Numbered from the stretch's first letter, positions 8,486 to 16,190 are shown. The stretch is 64,000 nucleotides of DNA from Polyangiaceae bacterium (GCA_019637295.1 JAHBVX010000002.1:186001-250000), one strand, 5' to 3'. A program made the numbers and translations. The notes: generated from the sequence alone by a model not told the origin.

Positions 8486-9223
8486 ATGTCGACGACGAAT
8501 GAGAGACTATGTGCGGTGGTGGCGATCACGCTGGCGTTCAGCGGCGGAGGATGCAGCTCGGACGGGGGACCCACCGCAGCGAGCGGGAGCGACGCGGGGT
8601 CCAACTGCGAGCTGGGCGGGCTGCGGTTCATCATCGCCCTCGATCCCGAGCCCAAGATCACGGGTAGCCCAAACGTGTGGGAGGTGACGGGGCACATCGC
8701 TACGAAGACGGGCAAAGGCTTCACGTTGGACTCGTGCCGCCCTTCCGCGGCGTGCTCGCCGTCGCTCACGGAGGTGTCCTACGACGTGCACGGGAAGCTT
8801 TCGCCGCCGGATGTGGACTGGCCCATCGGTGCGTACGTCACCGTTCGGTATACCTCCGAGTTCTACGCGAGCGGCAGCACCATGGCGACGCTGAGTGTGC
8901 GCAACCTCCCGGCGTGGGACGGAGCGGCCAACCCGGTCTCGAGCAGCGAGCAGTGGTACCTGCTCGCCACGGAGGGCTATCTGACGCACCCTCAGGCGCC
9001 CTTCGAGGTTACAGAGGAGGCGGTCGCCGGGTGCCCGCGAAGCCACGCGGTGCGGATCCGGGCGCCCGGCGGAGAGTGGACGACCGTGGCTCAGGGGCAG
9101 TCCGGTTCGGTGATCGTCGACGACTGGAGCTATGACTTGTCCGTCGTCCGCGCGTACACGGCTCCCTGCTGCGACTATCCCCCGCCCTTCGCGTGGTGGG
9201 CCACGAGCACGCCGGTGGAGTGA
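8486..9223 (+). CDS. Hypothetical lipoprotein, 245 residues
   Basis: ATG at 8486 is preceded by a GAGG-type ribosome site. The product has a signal peptide ending in a GGGC lipobox and a short Gly/Ser/Asp spacer, then a beta-rich domain with several Cys residues (ELGGLRFIIALDPEPKITG, CPRSHAVRIRAPGGEW). The pattern suggests an extracellular beta-sandwich, but no family was recognised. It lies directly after the truncated protease gene and inside the segment bounded by the 200-bp repeats, so it may have been its substrate-binding or inhibitor partner. Confidence 0.6.
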   Translation: MSTTNERLCAVVAITLAFSGGGCSSDGGPTAASGSDAGSNCELGGLRFIIALDPEPKITGSPNVWEVTGHIATKTGKGFTLDSCRPSAACSPSLTEVSYDVHGKLSPPDVDWPIGAYVTVRYTSEFYASGSTMATLSVRNLPAWDGAANPVSSSEQWYLLATEGYLTHPQAPFEVTEEAVAGCPRSHAVRIRAPGGEWTTVAQGQSGSVIVDDWSYDLSVVRAYTAPCCDYPPPFAWWATSTPVE

Positions 9224-9835
9224 GCGGGGTGGTCACTCCGCCGCCGGGACCCTCATCCCGTCCCCCTCCGGGGATTCCGATGCGTCCCGCGCAGCCCGCA
9301 AGCCTTGTGACGCGTGAACACGCCGGCGGGCGAGCAAGACGGGATGAGGCGGCTGTCGAGCCTGTCACCCCCATGCACGCTTCTACCAAGACACCACGCA
9401 GCCGAGCACGTCGCGCGTCACCAGCGAAGGTCTTACCTGAATCACCTTCGCCGGTGGTGACTGCACCGACTGGCTCCGGGGCGAACGGGACTTTGAAGGG
9501 TCCCGTGGATTCCGCCCCTGCGCCCCGTAGCAGCCAGCGTCGCGCTCCGCGTAAGAAGAAATTGGCCGATCTCCCGCCCGCAGGTTTCCCTATGGGCACC
9601 CCCACGCGCTCGAACGGCGCAGTCAACTCGGGGGTAGACCGCGCCACCGTCAGTTCGCTCGCTGGACTCGAACCGATGCTTGGGCCGAAGGCTCCAAGCG
9701 CGCGTGTCGCGATCGAAGCGTGTCGCGAAGCGTGGTTCGTCCACGCGAAGCTAACTGAGTGGGGCAACGAGGTGTTGCTCACTTTGAACCCCGAATTGCG
9801 CCGGAGCCATCCACGGCAACACGCCGGCTTCATGA
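9224..9835 (+). pseudogene. Remnant DNA with an IS110-like transposase fragment
   Basis: No intact gene lies in this 612-base stretch. Between about 9697 and 9780 the plus strand reads ARVAIEACREAWFVHAKL then TEWGNEVLL, which looks like the N-terminal RuvC-like region of some IS110-family transposases. After EVLL the similarity stops and 58 bases later the 200-bp repeat begins. The bases before 9600 (Pro/Ser-rich in all frames) show nothing recognisable. Confidence 0.4.
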
Positions 9836-10035
9836 GCGCGAATAGTCGACCGAGCCCAGCTCGTAGCTGTTTCCACCCCGCGACGCCCCAGGTCGCCGTT
9901 TCACAGACGGAAGCGCGGAGGTGTACCCAATGATGCTCCAACCCTCACAACGAAACTGATCACCATGACTCGAGCTACGACGAAGCAGCCAAAAAAGAAT
10001 GGAAAACGGTTGACGCCATTGCCGCCTCATAGTCG
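9836..10035. repeat. 200-bp direct repeat, copy 2
   Basis: Second copy of the block at 7392-7591, same orientation, with ATAGTCG at 9842-9848 and 10029-10035. The left neighbour here is the IS110-like remnant and the right neighbour a DUF559 fragment, so the two copies do not share flanks. Confidence 0.85.
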
Positions 10036-10109
10036 GGATGAGAGGGCCCGAGCCGCGCGCAGCGCCAGCGAGCACGGCGAGCCGTGAAGTGGCGAACAAC
10101 GTGGGGGAG

Positions 10110-10240
10110 CAACAAGACCGCCATCCACCTCGACCACGACGCGAACGGCGGGCACGGCGAAGTCCGCGATGTAGCGGCCACCGAGCGGCACCTGCCGGCG
10201 GAAGCACACGCCGAGCTGGCCACGTGGATGGGGGCGTTTG
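10110..10240 (-). pseudogene. DUF559 endonuclease-domain fragment
   Basis: On the minus strand the frame reads LGVCFRRQVPLGGRYIADF then AVPAVRVVVEVDGG, the core of the DUF559 nuclease fold related to very-short-patch-repair enzymes, including the Asp of ADF and the Glu-x-Asp of VEVDG. About 40 residues remain of roughly 110. The frame then degenerates before reaching the repeat at 10035, and no start is attached upstream. Confidence 0.55.
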
Positions 10241-10276
10241 ACTCACGATCCTCGTCATCGATCTCGCCGATGGAGG

Positions 10277-10468
10277 TCACGGGTCGAGCGCGCGCAGATC
10301 GCAGAGGTCTTTCTCGCGGCCCGCCGCGCGCTTCGCTGCGATGATGTCGTCCCGACAGATCACGTGTACTACCGTGTCCCCCCAAGTGACCTCGAGGCGG
10401 CGGCCGTATGCAGCGACGAAGGCGACCCCGGGGATGGAGCGGAGTCCATGCCGGTCAGACGCGGGCAC
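10277..10468 (-). pseudogene. C-terminal fragment of a nucleotidyltransferase-like protein
   Basis: The 63-residue frame ends VHVICRDDIIAAKRAAGREK followed by DLCDLRALDP, the closing helix of many AbiEii- or MNT-like nucleotidyltransferases that occur in two-gene modules (Lys and Arg-Lys-Asp pattern). The catalytic N-terminal half, with the GG and DxD motifs, is missing. An N-terminal half of the same general family, also cut, lies at 24321-24518. Confidence 0.45.
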
Positions 10469-10483
10469 GGCGGGCCGGCGCCC

Positions 10484-10963
10484 TCATCGGGTCTCGAGCG
10501 GCTCCGCCGTGATCCCGACGAGTTCGAGCGCCCGACGCCCTTCGTCGTCGTGCGCAACCACGAGGTACTCATCGAACACCGCCAGAAAACCTGGATGGCC
10601 CGCAAGCTTTGCCCCCGCCGGAATCAGCACGTCGATTGGGAGCGAGACCGCGAGCGCCGCAGCTACCGCACGCAGCCCGGCCGCGTGAGCTGCATCCCGG
10701 GACGCGAACTCGGCGGCAGCGGCCGCCGAAGCGAAGAGCAACAGTCGTGAGCCCTCGGTGCAGACTGCCCCCGCCGAGTCGCTGGCGAACAGCTCGCCCG
10801 TGTCGACGAACCTTGCTTGAAACCAGTCATCGGCCGCCTCTACGAACTCCGGGTGAGCCGCGCGCCACGCGCGCAGCGTCTGAACCTCGGTGACCTCATC
10901 GTCGTAGGTTCGGTCCTCGGTCTCGACGAACCAACAACGTATCGCGCGCGGCGGAGTCGACAT
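10484..10963 (-). CDS. Hypothetical protein, 159 residues
   Basis: A complete frame from ATG at 10963 encodes an acidic soluble protein (start MSTPPRAIRCWFVETEDRTY). It contains an Ala-rich helical stretch around residues 78-110 and no signal peptide or membrane segment. No family was recognised. It is one of few intact genes in the accessory zone, lying just upstream of the nucleotidyltransferase fragment on the same strand. Confidence 0.5.
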   Translation of the reverse strand: MSTPPRAIRCWFVETEDRTYDDEVTEVQTLRAWRAAHPEFVEAADDWFQARFVDTGELFASDSAGAVCTEGSRLLLFASAAAAAEFASRDAAHAAGLRAVAAALAVSLPIDVLIPAGAKLAGHPGFLAVFDEYLVVAHDDEGRRALELVGITAEPLETR

Positions 10964-11018
10964 TGCGCGATGATAGCAGGACAGGTCGGCCTGTGGTCCG
11001 TCGCAAGCAAGTTTGGCG

Positions 11019-11036
11019 GTGGGGCTGTCGCCCCAC
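11019..11036 (-). terminator. Hairpin downstream of the NucS-like gene
   Basis: GTGGGGC and GCCCCAC form a perfect 7-bp stem around TGTC, five bases beyond the stop of the minus-strand nuclease gene. There is no U-run, so it is a terminator-like or mRNA-stabilising hairpin rather than a canonical intrinsic terminator. Confidence 0.4.
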
Positions 11037-11040
11037 TAGC

Positions 11041-11601
11041 TCAAACGGCCCGCGAGAACTCGAGCTGACCCGCGAGGACGGCTTCAGCGCTGTACGTCCA
11101 CACCTGAACGTTGGATTCCTTCGCCGCGCCTAACAATGGTCCGGAAGTCCGGTCGGTGAGAACCACAGGTTGCACGTCTTCGCTGCGCTTGGCGTGCTGT
11201 TCGCGGATCCAGTTCGTGTAGCCGAGCACCTGCGCGACGGCGCTGCGCGACGAGTTGGCCTGCTTGATCTCGAACACCCACCACATCCTCTTCCCTTCCT
11301 GGTACCCAAGCAAATCGATGTTGCTGTTCGGCGTGCACACCTGGCGCCGCTGAATGTGGTCGGCGTCAGGGTCCGCGAGCCTGACGCCCAGTTCGCGATA
11401 CAGCGTTCCCCGCTCCCACCGCTTCTCGAACTGCTCTTCGATGGCGCGCTCAGTCAAGCCGGCCTGCACCTTCCAGGTCTTTCGGTCGGGATTGAACCGC
11501 TTGAGGATGGTCCGCGCCGCGTCGCTTGGCAGATGAGCGCGGTACCTCGTCGGATCCGACAGCGCGGGCAAGGTCACGTCCAGCGAGCGAACAGCCTGCA
11601 C
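11041..11601 (-). CDS. NucS-like PD-(D/E)xK endonuclease-domain protein
   Basis: The 186-residue product has IEEQFEKRWERGTLYRELG at about 52-70, the helix that opens the C-terminal nuclease domain of NucS-type proteins, then NSNIDLLGYQ and WWVFEIKQANSSRSAVAQVL, giving the Asp...Glu-x-Lys catalytic signature and the following helix. Such domains cut branched or mismatched DNA or serve in defence islands. The N-terminal DNA-binding domain of full NucS is absent, so it may be a stand-alone nuclease or a shortened one. Start is the GTG at 11601, directly behind an AT-rich patch that may be its promoter. Confidence 0.55.
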   Translation of the reverse strand: MQAVRSLDVTLPALSDPTRYRAHLPSDAARTILKRFNPDRKTWKVQAGLTERAIEEQFEKRWERGTLYRELGVRLADPDADHIQRRQVCTPNSNIDLLGYQEGKRMWWVFEIKQANSSRSAVAQVLGYTNWIREQHAKRSEDVQPVVLTDRTSGPLLGAAKESNVQVWTYSAEAVLAGQLEFSRAV

Positions 11602-11640
11602 GAGATAACCTTATAGATATATAATGTCTAGTCGATATTG
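11602..11640 (-). promoter_or_regulatory. AT-rich island with palindrome upstream of the NucS-like gene
   Basis: This is an exceptionally AT-rich stretch in a very GC-rich window. TTATA-GATA-TATAA at 11611-11624 is a 5-bp-arm inverted repeat, and the minus strand offers a TATAAG hexamer at 11615-11610 only eight bases before the GTG start, compatible with a leaderless transcript. Its promoter role is inferred. Confidence 0.4.
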
Positions 11641-11769
11641 CGGCCGCCTTCCACGGTGCGGCGCACCAGCAGCCCCATGCTGGCGCATCCGAGCTGGCGG
11701 CCGCGCTGGAACCGGGTCGAGGAACCCGTGCCGGCGGAGCCGGCCCGCGTGTCGCGGTGAGGGGCGGGT

Positions 11770-12286
11770 TCAGCGCACGACGGGCGCGCAGCGCCGCTGG
11801 CCCCCGATCGTCAGGCAGTCGGAGAGCTGGTCGCAGCAGTCGTCGCGCAGAGTGCACGGCGCACCGTCGGGCGCGCAGCGGGCCGCGCATTGGTACCCGT
11901 CCGGCGCAGGTAGGCAGAAGCCGCTGCAGCACGCGGTCGGAAGCACGCACTCTGCTGCGCCCGAAGCACACGGCGGCAGCGGGTCGGGGTGGCAGCGCTT
12001 GGGACCGCTGCCGGGCGGATGCTCGCGGCAGCGAGTCTTGCCGGCTTGCTTACAGCACTGGGCGTCGTCGGCGCAGAGCTCGCCCAGGGGCAAACACTCG
12101 ATGGGCGGACCGCAGCGTTGGGCCCCGTCGGCTCCCACGACGCAGTGGCCCGTGCAGCACCGACTCGGGTCGTCACACAACTCGCAGCGCCCGCGGCACC
12201 CGCCCACCGGCGCGCAGCGCTTGTCGCCCTGACCGCTCTTGACGCACCGCCTGGAGCGGCGCGTAGGAAAATCGAACTGCCAAAAC
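11770..12286 (-). pseudogene. Cys-rich secreted protein, 5' end removed at a transposon end
   Basis: About 170 residues of a Cys-rich protein remain, with repeated units such as CGPPIECLPLGELCADDAQC and CLPAPDGYQCAARC, spaced like the disulfide-rich modules of other exported proteins of this group. The frame stays open into the 40-bp repeat at 12287, but the Cys pattern ends there and no signal peptide exists beyond it. The gene therefore appears to have been cut when the IS91-like element arrived. Confidence 0.55.
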
Positions 12287-12326
12287 CTGTCCAGTTCTCG
12301 GGTACGGGACCGTGGGGCGGGAGTGG
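12287..12326. repeat. 40-bp repeat, copy 2
   Basis: Matches 6823-6862 at 39 of 40 bases. It marks the exact point where the Cys-rich gene remnant stops, supporting its reading as a transposable-element end. Confidence 0.75.
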
Positions 12327-12466
12327 GCTGGGGTCGAGAACCGGATACGACCATCACGGATGGGGTGGTGCTGGGGTGGTGTTCGCGCGGGCCGGTGCGG
12401 AGGCGAGGTCGAATAGGAGTGGGTAGGCGCACCTTCGCCTCTGGGGAGGTCGCTCGCGCGCTGACC

Positions 12467-13512
12467 TCACCTGCTCGCCACTCCGAACGGCAACTGCAGC
12501 TGTTCGGGCGGCGCTGCAGCGGCCGTGCGCGGGACGGGTGGCGCCCTTGGCCCGAGCCCGTGCTCCGAGAGCAAGCGCGTGATGGCGCTGCGGCTCGTCG
12601 CGACTTCTGCCCAGCGCATGGGCCCCGAGCAGCGGGGACAGCTCTCGAGGTCAGCCGCGAACACATGGGCGAGCAACCACGCCCATCGCTTTCGCTTCGC
12701 TGGCGCGTCGTCTGTCTCGCCGAGCAGCGCGAGCTGATCGCCGCGTGCAGGCGGGGGCTTGGTCGCGGCCACATCGGGCACGGGTTGCGGAACGACGAGG
12801 CGCCGGCGCGATGAGTGGCTCGACAGTACCCCGAAGTAGCGGAGCAAGTGCCAGCGAGGCGGTGGCACGGCGGCGACGAGGCGCGCAATGAGGTCGTCGG
12901 GCTCGAGGAGCAGCGCGCGCGTGCCGTCACGCCACACCTTCTTGAAGGAGAGCTCGAGCTTGCCGTCGGGCCGGCGCGTGAGGCGGTCCTGGGCGACCGG
13001 TGGGCGCGTGATGTACTTACAAAGACGCTCCACTCTTCTGCGGTCCCGGCCGTCCACGACCTGGGCGGCGTGGAGGTTGATGCCGCGCACCTCGGCGATG
13101 GGCTCGTCGGTCGCGTCGGCGGCGCGCGGGCGCGCGGGTGGGTCCAGCGACGCTACGAGGCGGAGCGGCGGCTTGCCGGCCCGGTCACCGCTCACCGCGA
13201 CGCCCTGCGCGGCGGCGGCGTAGCAGGCCGCCAGGCCGGGCTCGTCGAGGCAGACCTCGGGCGCGTCACCGTCGTCTAGCTCGGGGTCGAGGCTCCGGCC
13301 GTGCGCGCGCAGAATGCGCTCGACGCGAGCCGCGGTGCGCGCGGCAACCTCGGCTATGTCGGCGTGCGTGGGCGCGCGGAGCTCGCGAAACTCGAGCGGA
13401 GAGCGCGGGTCATCGCTTGCGTGCACGTAGACGCCGTCGAGCACGAGGGCGTGGAAATGCACATTGAGCCGCAGCGCACTGTCCGTCCTCTGCACGGCGA
13501 CTACGGCCCCAG
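12467..13512 (-). pseudogene. IS91-family (HUH) transposase, N-terminally truncated
   Basis: The frame encodes about 348 residues of an IS91-type rolling-circle transposase. LRLNVHFHALVLDGVYVH carries the His-x-His metal motif of HUH enzymes, RLCKYITRPPVA the catalytic-Tyr region, and ADLESCPRCSGPMRW the C-terminal zinc knuckle common in the family. The N-terminal zinc-ribbon and the YFH-type entry segment are missing: transposase similarity begins at 13512, and the frame upstream (to 13909) is antisense to other genes. The coding part is otherwise unbroken, but without the N-terminus transposition activity is unlikely. Confidence 0.78.
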
Positions 13513-13690
13513 GGTGGGCTTGCGACAGCTCGAGGCGGACGTCGCCGACAAGATGGACGAGGCCTGGCGCGCGAAGGGCATCAAGAACCGCATGGAGTTC
13601 TTCCGGGGCGCCATCGGCCACTACCTCGCGCATCTCGGCGCGCGCGACGCGGCCGCGCTCTTCACGAACGTGGGCGCCACGAGCGCGTGA
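13513..13690 (+). pseudogene. Ribbon-helix-helix protein, 5' end lost
   Basis: The plus frame reads VGLRQLEADVADKMDEAW then RAKGIKNRMEFFRGAIGHYL, which fits a ribbon-helix-helix domain: a short strand, helix A, the KGIKNRMEF turn and helix B. About 58 residues remain to the TGA at 13688-13690. Its first strand abuts the IS91-like remnant exactly at 13512, so the start codon and promoter were removed. It was probably an antitoxin or plasmid-type regulator, paired with the two small genes downstream. Confidence 0.5.
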
Positions 13691-13706
13691 ACGCGGCGGA
13701 ATCGGT

Positions 13707-13743
13707 GGGGCGTCGGCGGGCCTACAACCGCCTCCGACGCCCC
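13707..13743 (+). terminator. 10-bp perfect stem-loop after the RHH remnant
   Basis: GGGGCGTCGG (13707-13716) pairs perfectly with CCGACGCCCC (13734-13743) around a 17-base loop, 17 bases past the stop of the ribbon-helix-helix remnant. No U-tract follows, so the terminator role is tentative. The rest of 13744-13889 shows nothing. Confidence 0.5.
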
Positions 13744-13889
13744 ATGTCCGCGGAACCTCGCGGCTATTCCAACCGCCTGAAAACACCTGCGAAGTCAACG
13801 TGTTCGGCCTTGCTAGGGGCGCAAACGGAAGCCTGTATGTCCTCACGCGACGGGCACTGGGCCCGGCGCAGAACGCGAGGACGACGACG

Positions 13890-14141
13890 ATGAAGATCAA
13901 GAGCACCACCGCCTTCTGCGCCTACGCTGACGCGCGCGCCAAGCACGCCACCGAGCAGGCCGCCGCGACGGCGCGCTTCATGGTGAAGGCGGTGAACAAG
14001 GACGGCTCGATCAGCCGCATGGCGCCTACCGGGAACAACTGGAAGTTCGACGCGTTCGCCACCGCCGAGGACGCGGAGAAGCGGCGGGCCCAGCTCGAGG
14101 CGATGAACCCCGGCTCGCGCTTCACGGTGGTGGCGCTGTGA
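13890..14141 (+). CDS. Small basic hypothetical protein, 83 residues
   Basis: ATG at 13890 follows AGGACGACGACG, a weak purine-rich ribosome site. The product is basic and compact (ARFMVKAVNKDGSISRM, AEDAEKRRAQLEAMNPGSRF), with the beta-beta-alpha look of small DUF proteins found on plasmids and phages. No family is assigned. It overlaps the next gene by 4 bp (GTGA), so the two form a unit and both look intact. Confidence 0.5.
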   Translation: MKIKSTTAFCAYADARAKHATEQAAATARFMVKAVNKDGSISRMAPTGNNWKFDAFATAEDAEKRRAQLEAMNPGSRFTVVAL

Positions 14142-14434
14142 GCAAGCCTAGCAGCATCACGATGACGAAGATCGTGAGCCAGGGCGAGAGCCGCTACGGA
14201 ACGCCCGAGCCGCAGATCGCGATCCGCTTCCCGAAGGGTACCAGCTACCGCGTCGTGAAGGCCGCGCTCCACAAGCTCGCCGCCGACGTCGAGCTGGCGA
14301 CGCCCGCGAGCGAGCGCTGGTGCGTGAACACCGACGACTTCAACGAGAGCGGGCGCGTGTACCTCGAGCTCGCCGACGCGACGCCCGCCGAGGCCGCGCG
14401 CGGGATGGCGATGCTCAAGGCGCTGGTGGGGTGA
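14138..14434 (+). CDS. Small hypothetical protein, 98 residues, coupled to its neighbour
   Basis: A GTG start inside the preceding stop gives 98 residues with one predicted beta-rich core (EPQIAIRFPKGTSYRVVKAA) and a closing helix (AEAARGMAMLKALVG). No family was recognised. It lies at the right edge of the accessory zone and converges on the FmdE-domain gene, whose stop is 34 bases away. Confidence 0.5.
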   Translation: MSKPSSITMTKIVSQGESRYGTPEPQIAIRFPKGTSYRVVKAALHKLAADVELATPASERWCVNTDDFNESGRVYLELADATPAEAARGMAMLKALVG

Positions 14435-14468
14435 GTGTGAGACCGGGCCGCGCGGAATGGACACCTCA

Positions 14469-15221
14469 CTACGGAAGTGGCTCTTCGCCGCCGCCGGGAA
14501 CTGCGCCGCGGAAGTCGTTGTCGCGTCGTCGTCCGAGGTCTCGGCACGGTGGCTCGGGCCATGCGTAGGGACCGGCATCGACTCGCATCACCGCTTCCAA
14601 GGGAGGTCGGCTGACGAGCCTCCTCGCGTACTCCCACTGCAAAGCCTGAAAGCGCTCGAGCTCCTCGGGCTCGGCGTGACCCGCCTCGATGCGTCGCATC
14701 TGCGCCCGCACATCGACCGGGTAGGTCTCGGGGCGGATCCTCACGCGGACCGTGGCGCCGGTCGACACTCGCTGCAGGACAAACTCGCTCTCGGTGAGCG
14801 CGGGGTCGATCAAGTGCGTACCGAAGCGAGCGCGCGCGCCGGTCAGGTACGCCGCGACGTCGCCGCCGCAGGCTGAGTTGTTGGAGGCGACTCGGAGATC
14901 GGTCCTGTCGATCGCGCCGTCGGGAAAGAGCGCGTCGAACGCGACGCGCAGCGAGACGGCTGCTTCGACGAGCCCTCCGCAGAAGTGTCCGTGAAAGCGG
15001 ATCAGATCCGCGAGGTCGATGTGCTTGGTCTCGCGCGCGTAGCGACCGTACTTGTTGACCGTGTCGCGTACCTCGAACACGGGCGCGTGCGGCGCGGTCG
15101 CCAGCCAGTCGGGGTAGTACGAGCCCGTCACATCCCGGGCTGGTCTCGGTGCACTCGCACAGCCGCCGGTCATCACCATGGTCGCGATGATGAGGCCCCC
15201 GAGGAGATGGCCGAGGTTCAC
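14469..15221 (-). CDS. FmdE-domain lipoprotein
   Basis: The 250-residue product starts at a GTG coupled by a 4-bp overlap to the CDF transporter gene. It has a signal peptide with Cys21 in a TGGC lipobox. Residues about 60-150 match the FmdE domain first seen in formylmethanofuran dehydrogenase subunit E: FHGHFCGGLVEAAV and NNSACGGDVAAY supply the conserved His and Cys ligands of its metal site. Stand-alone FmdE proteins bind zinc or molybdenum-type metals and are not proof of methanogenesis. Pairing with a metal exporter suggests extracytoplasmic metal binding or sensing. The final 20 residues are low-complexity. Confidence 0.7.
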   Translation of the reverse strand: MNLGHLLGGLIIATMVMTGGCASAPRPARDVTGSYYPDWLATAPHAPVFEVRDTVNKYGRYARETKHIDLADLIRFHGHFCGGLVEAAVSLRVAFDALFPDGAIDRTDLRVASNNSACGGDVAAYLTGARARFGTHLIDPALTESEFVLQRVSTGATVRVRIRPETYPVDVRAQMRRIEAGHAEPEELERFQALQWEYARRLVSRPPLEAVMRVDAGPYAWPEPPCRDLGRRRDNDFRGAVPGGGEEPLP

Positions 15222-16132
15222 AGCGCCTCCGCTGCACTGCGCGCGCAGCGGCGCCCGGAAGCTCCGTCGAGCTGAACGGTCACGTGCGAAATCCCGAACC
15301 GCTCCTGGAGCTCGTGCTCGAGCTCGCCGAAGAACGATGGTTCGCAGGCCGGCCAGGGCATCACGAGGTGCGCGGTCAGCGCGACCTCGGTCGTGCTCAT
15401 CGCCCAGACGTGGAGGTCGTGCACCGCCTCAACCTCGGGCAGCTCGCGGAGAAACGCGCGGACCTTCTCGAGGTCGATGTCGCGGGGCACACCATCCATC
15501 GCGAGGTGCAGCGCGTCACGGAGCAGGCGCCACGTCCCGTAGAGCACGACCGCCGAGACGAGCAGGCTGGTCGCAGGGTCGATCCACGCCGCCCCGGTGC
15601 GCCACACCAACGCTCCCGCGACGACGACGCCCGCGGACACCGCTGCGTCGGCGACGAGGTGAAGGAAGGCGCCGCGAACGTTCACGTCGCCCTTGCTCCC
15701 GCTGCGGAACATCAGCGCGGAGATTCCGTTCACCGCCACGCCGGCGGTCGCGACCCACATCATCGTGGTGCCATGTGGCGCGATCGGCGTGTGGAATCGC
15801 CCGATCGCTTCCCACGCCACGGCGCCGACCGCGGCCAGGAGCAAGACGGCGTTGGCGAGCGCTGCGAGCACCGTGGAGCGCCGGAAGCCGTACGTGTGCA
15901 AGTTCGACGGTGCGCGACGGGCGAGCGCTGAAGCGCCCCAAGCCATCGCGAGTCCGAGCACATCGCTGAGGTTGTGCGCGGCATCGGCCAAGAGCGCCGT
16001 CGAGTGGGCCAGCACCCCGAACACCGCTTCCAGCGCGACGAAGGCCACGTTGAGGCTGATGCCGACCAGGAAGGCGCGGCCGAGGCGGTTGGCCGCTGTC
16101 CCCAACGGGAGGTGCTCGTGTTCGTGGCTCAT
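15218..16132 (-). CDS. Cation diffusion facilitator (CzcD-like) metal transporter
   Basis: The start chosen is the ATG at 16132 (MSHEHEHLPLG); an upstream in-frame GTG at 16180 would add 16 residues without a better ribosome site. The 304-residue product has six membrane spans in the CDF pattern. HSTALLADAAHNLSDVLGL and HLVADAAVSAGVV carry the paired His/Asp (HxxxD) zinc site of TM2 and TM5, the N-terminus is His-rich, and a cytoplasmic C-terminal domain (VEAVHDLHVWAMSTTEVALT) follows. CDF proteins export zinc, cadmium or cobalt in exchange for protons. It is divergent from the YeeE operon across a 58-base gap that contains an inverted repeat. Confidence 0.9.
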   Translation of the reverse strand: MSHEHEHLPLGTAANRLGRAFLVGISLNVAFVALEAVFGVLAHSTALLADAAHNLSDVLGLAMAWGASALARRAPSNLHTYGFRRSTVLAALANAVLLLAAVGAVAWEAIGRFHTPIAPHGTTMMWVATAGVAVNGISALMFRSGSKGDVNVRGAFLHLVADAAVSAGVVVAGALVWRTGAAWIDPATSLLVSAVVLYGTWRLLRDALHLAMDGVPRDIDLEKVRAFLRELPEVEAVHDLHVWAMSTTEVALTAHLVMPWPACEPSFFGELEHELQERFGISHVTVQLDGASGRRCARSAAEAL

Positions 16133-16160
16133 CGCGGAGGGCCTCTCATCTATCACCCAC

Positions 16161-16181
16161 GATGGCACGAGATATGCCATC
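16161..16181. promoter_or_regulatory. Inverted repeat between the CDF and YeeE operons
   Basis: GATGGCA (16161-16167) and TGCCATC (16175-16181) are perfect 7-bp arms with centres 14 bases apart. The repeat sits in the only 58 bases between two divergent operons, ending 9 bases before the GTG of the YeeE fusion. It is a good candidate for a shared operator, for instance of an ArsR-type dimer, but no regulator is proven. Confidence 0.5.
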
Positions 16182-16190
16182 CATCTGGCG

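Larger units (their letters stand above)
12287..13512 (-). mobile_element. IS91-like element remnant, copy 1
   Basis: The remnant runs from the 40-bp repeat (12287) through about 140 non-coding bases to a transposase missing its N-terminal part, and stops at 13512. It shares 12675-13512 with the second remnant at 23195-23965, and both end at the same base. Insertion cut a Cys-rich gene on the left and a ribbon-helix-helix gene on the right. Confidence 0.7.

Noticed and set aside
13513-13909. Extension of the IS91-like transposase frame to an ATG at 13909
   Set aside because: The similarity ends at 13512; the extra residues are antisense to an RHH remnant and intergenic DNA.
5401-14440. Degenerate prophage
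   Set aside because: No terminase, capsid, tail, lysis or integrase sequence was seen; the pieces are transposases and small modules.
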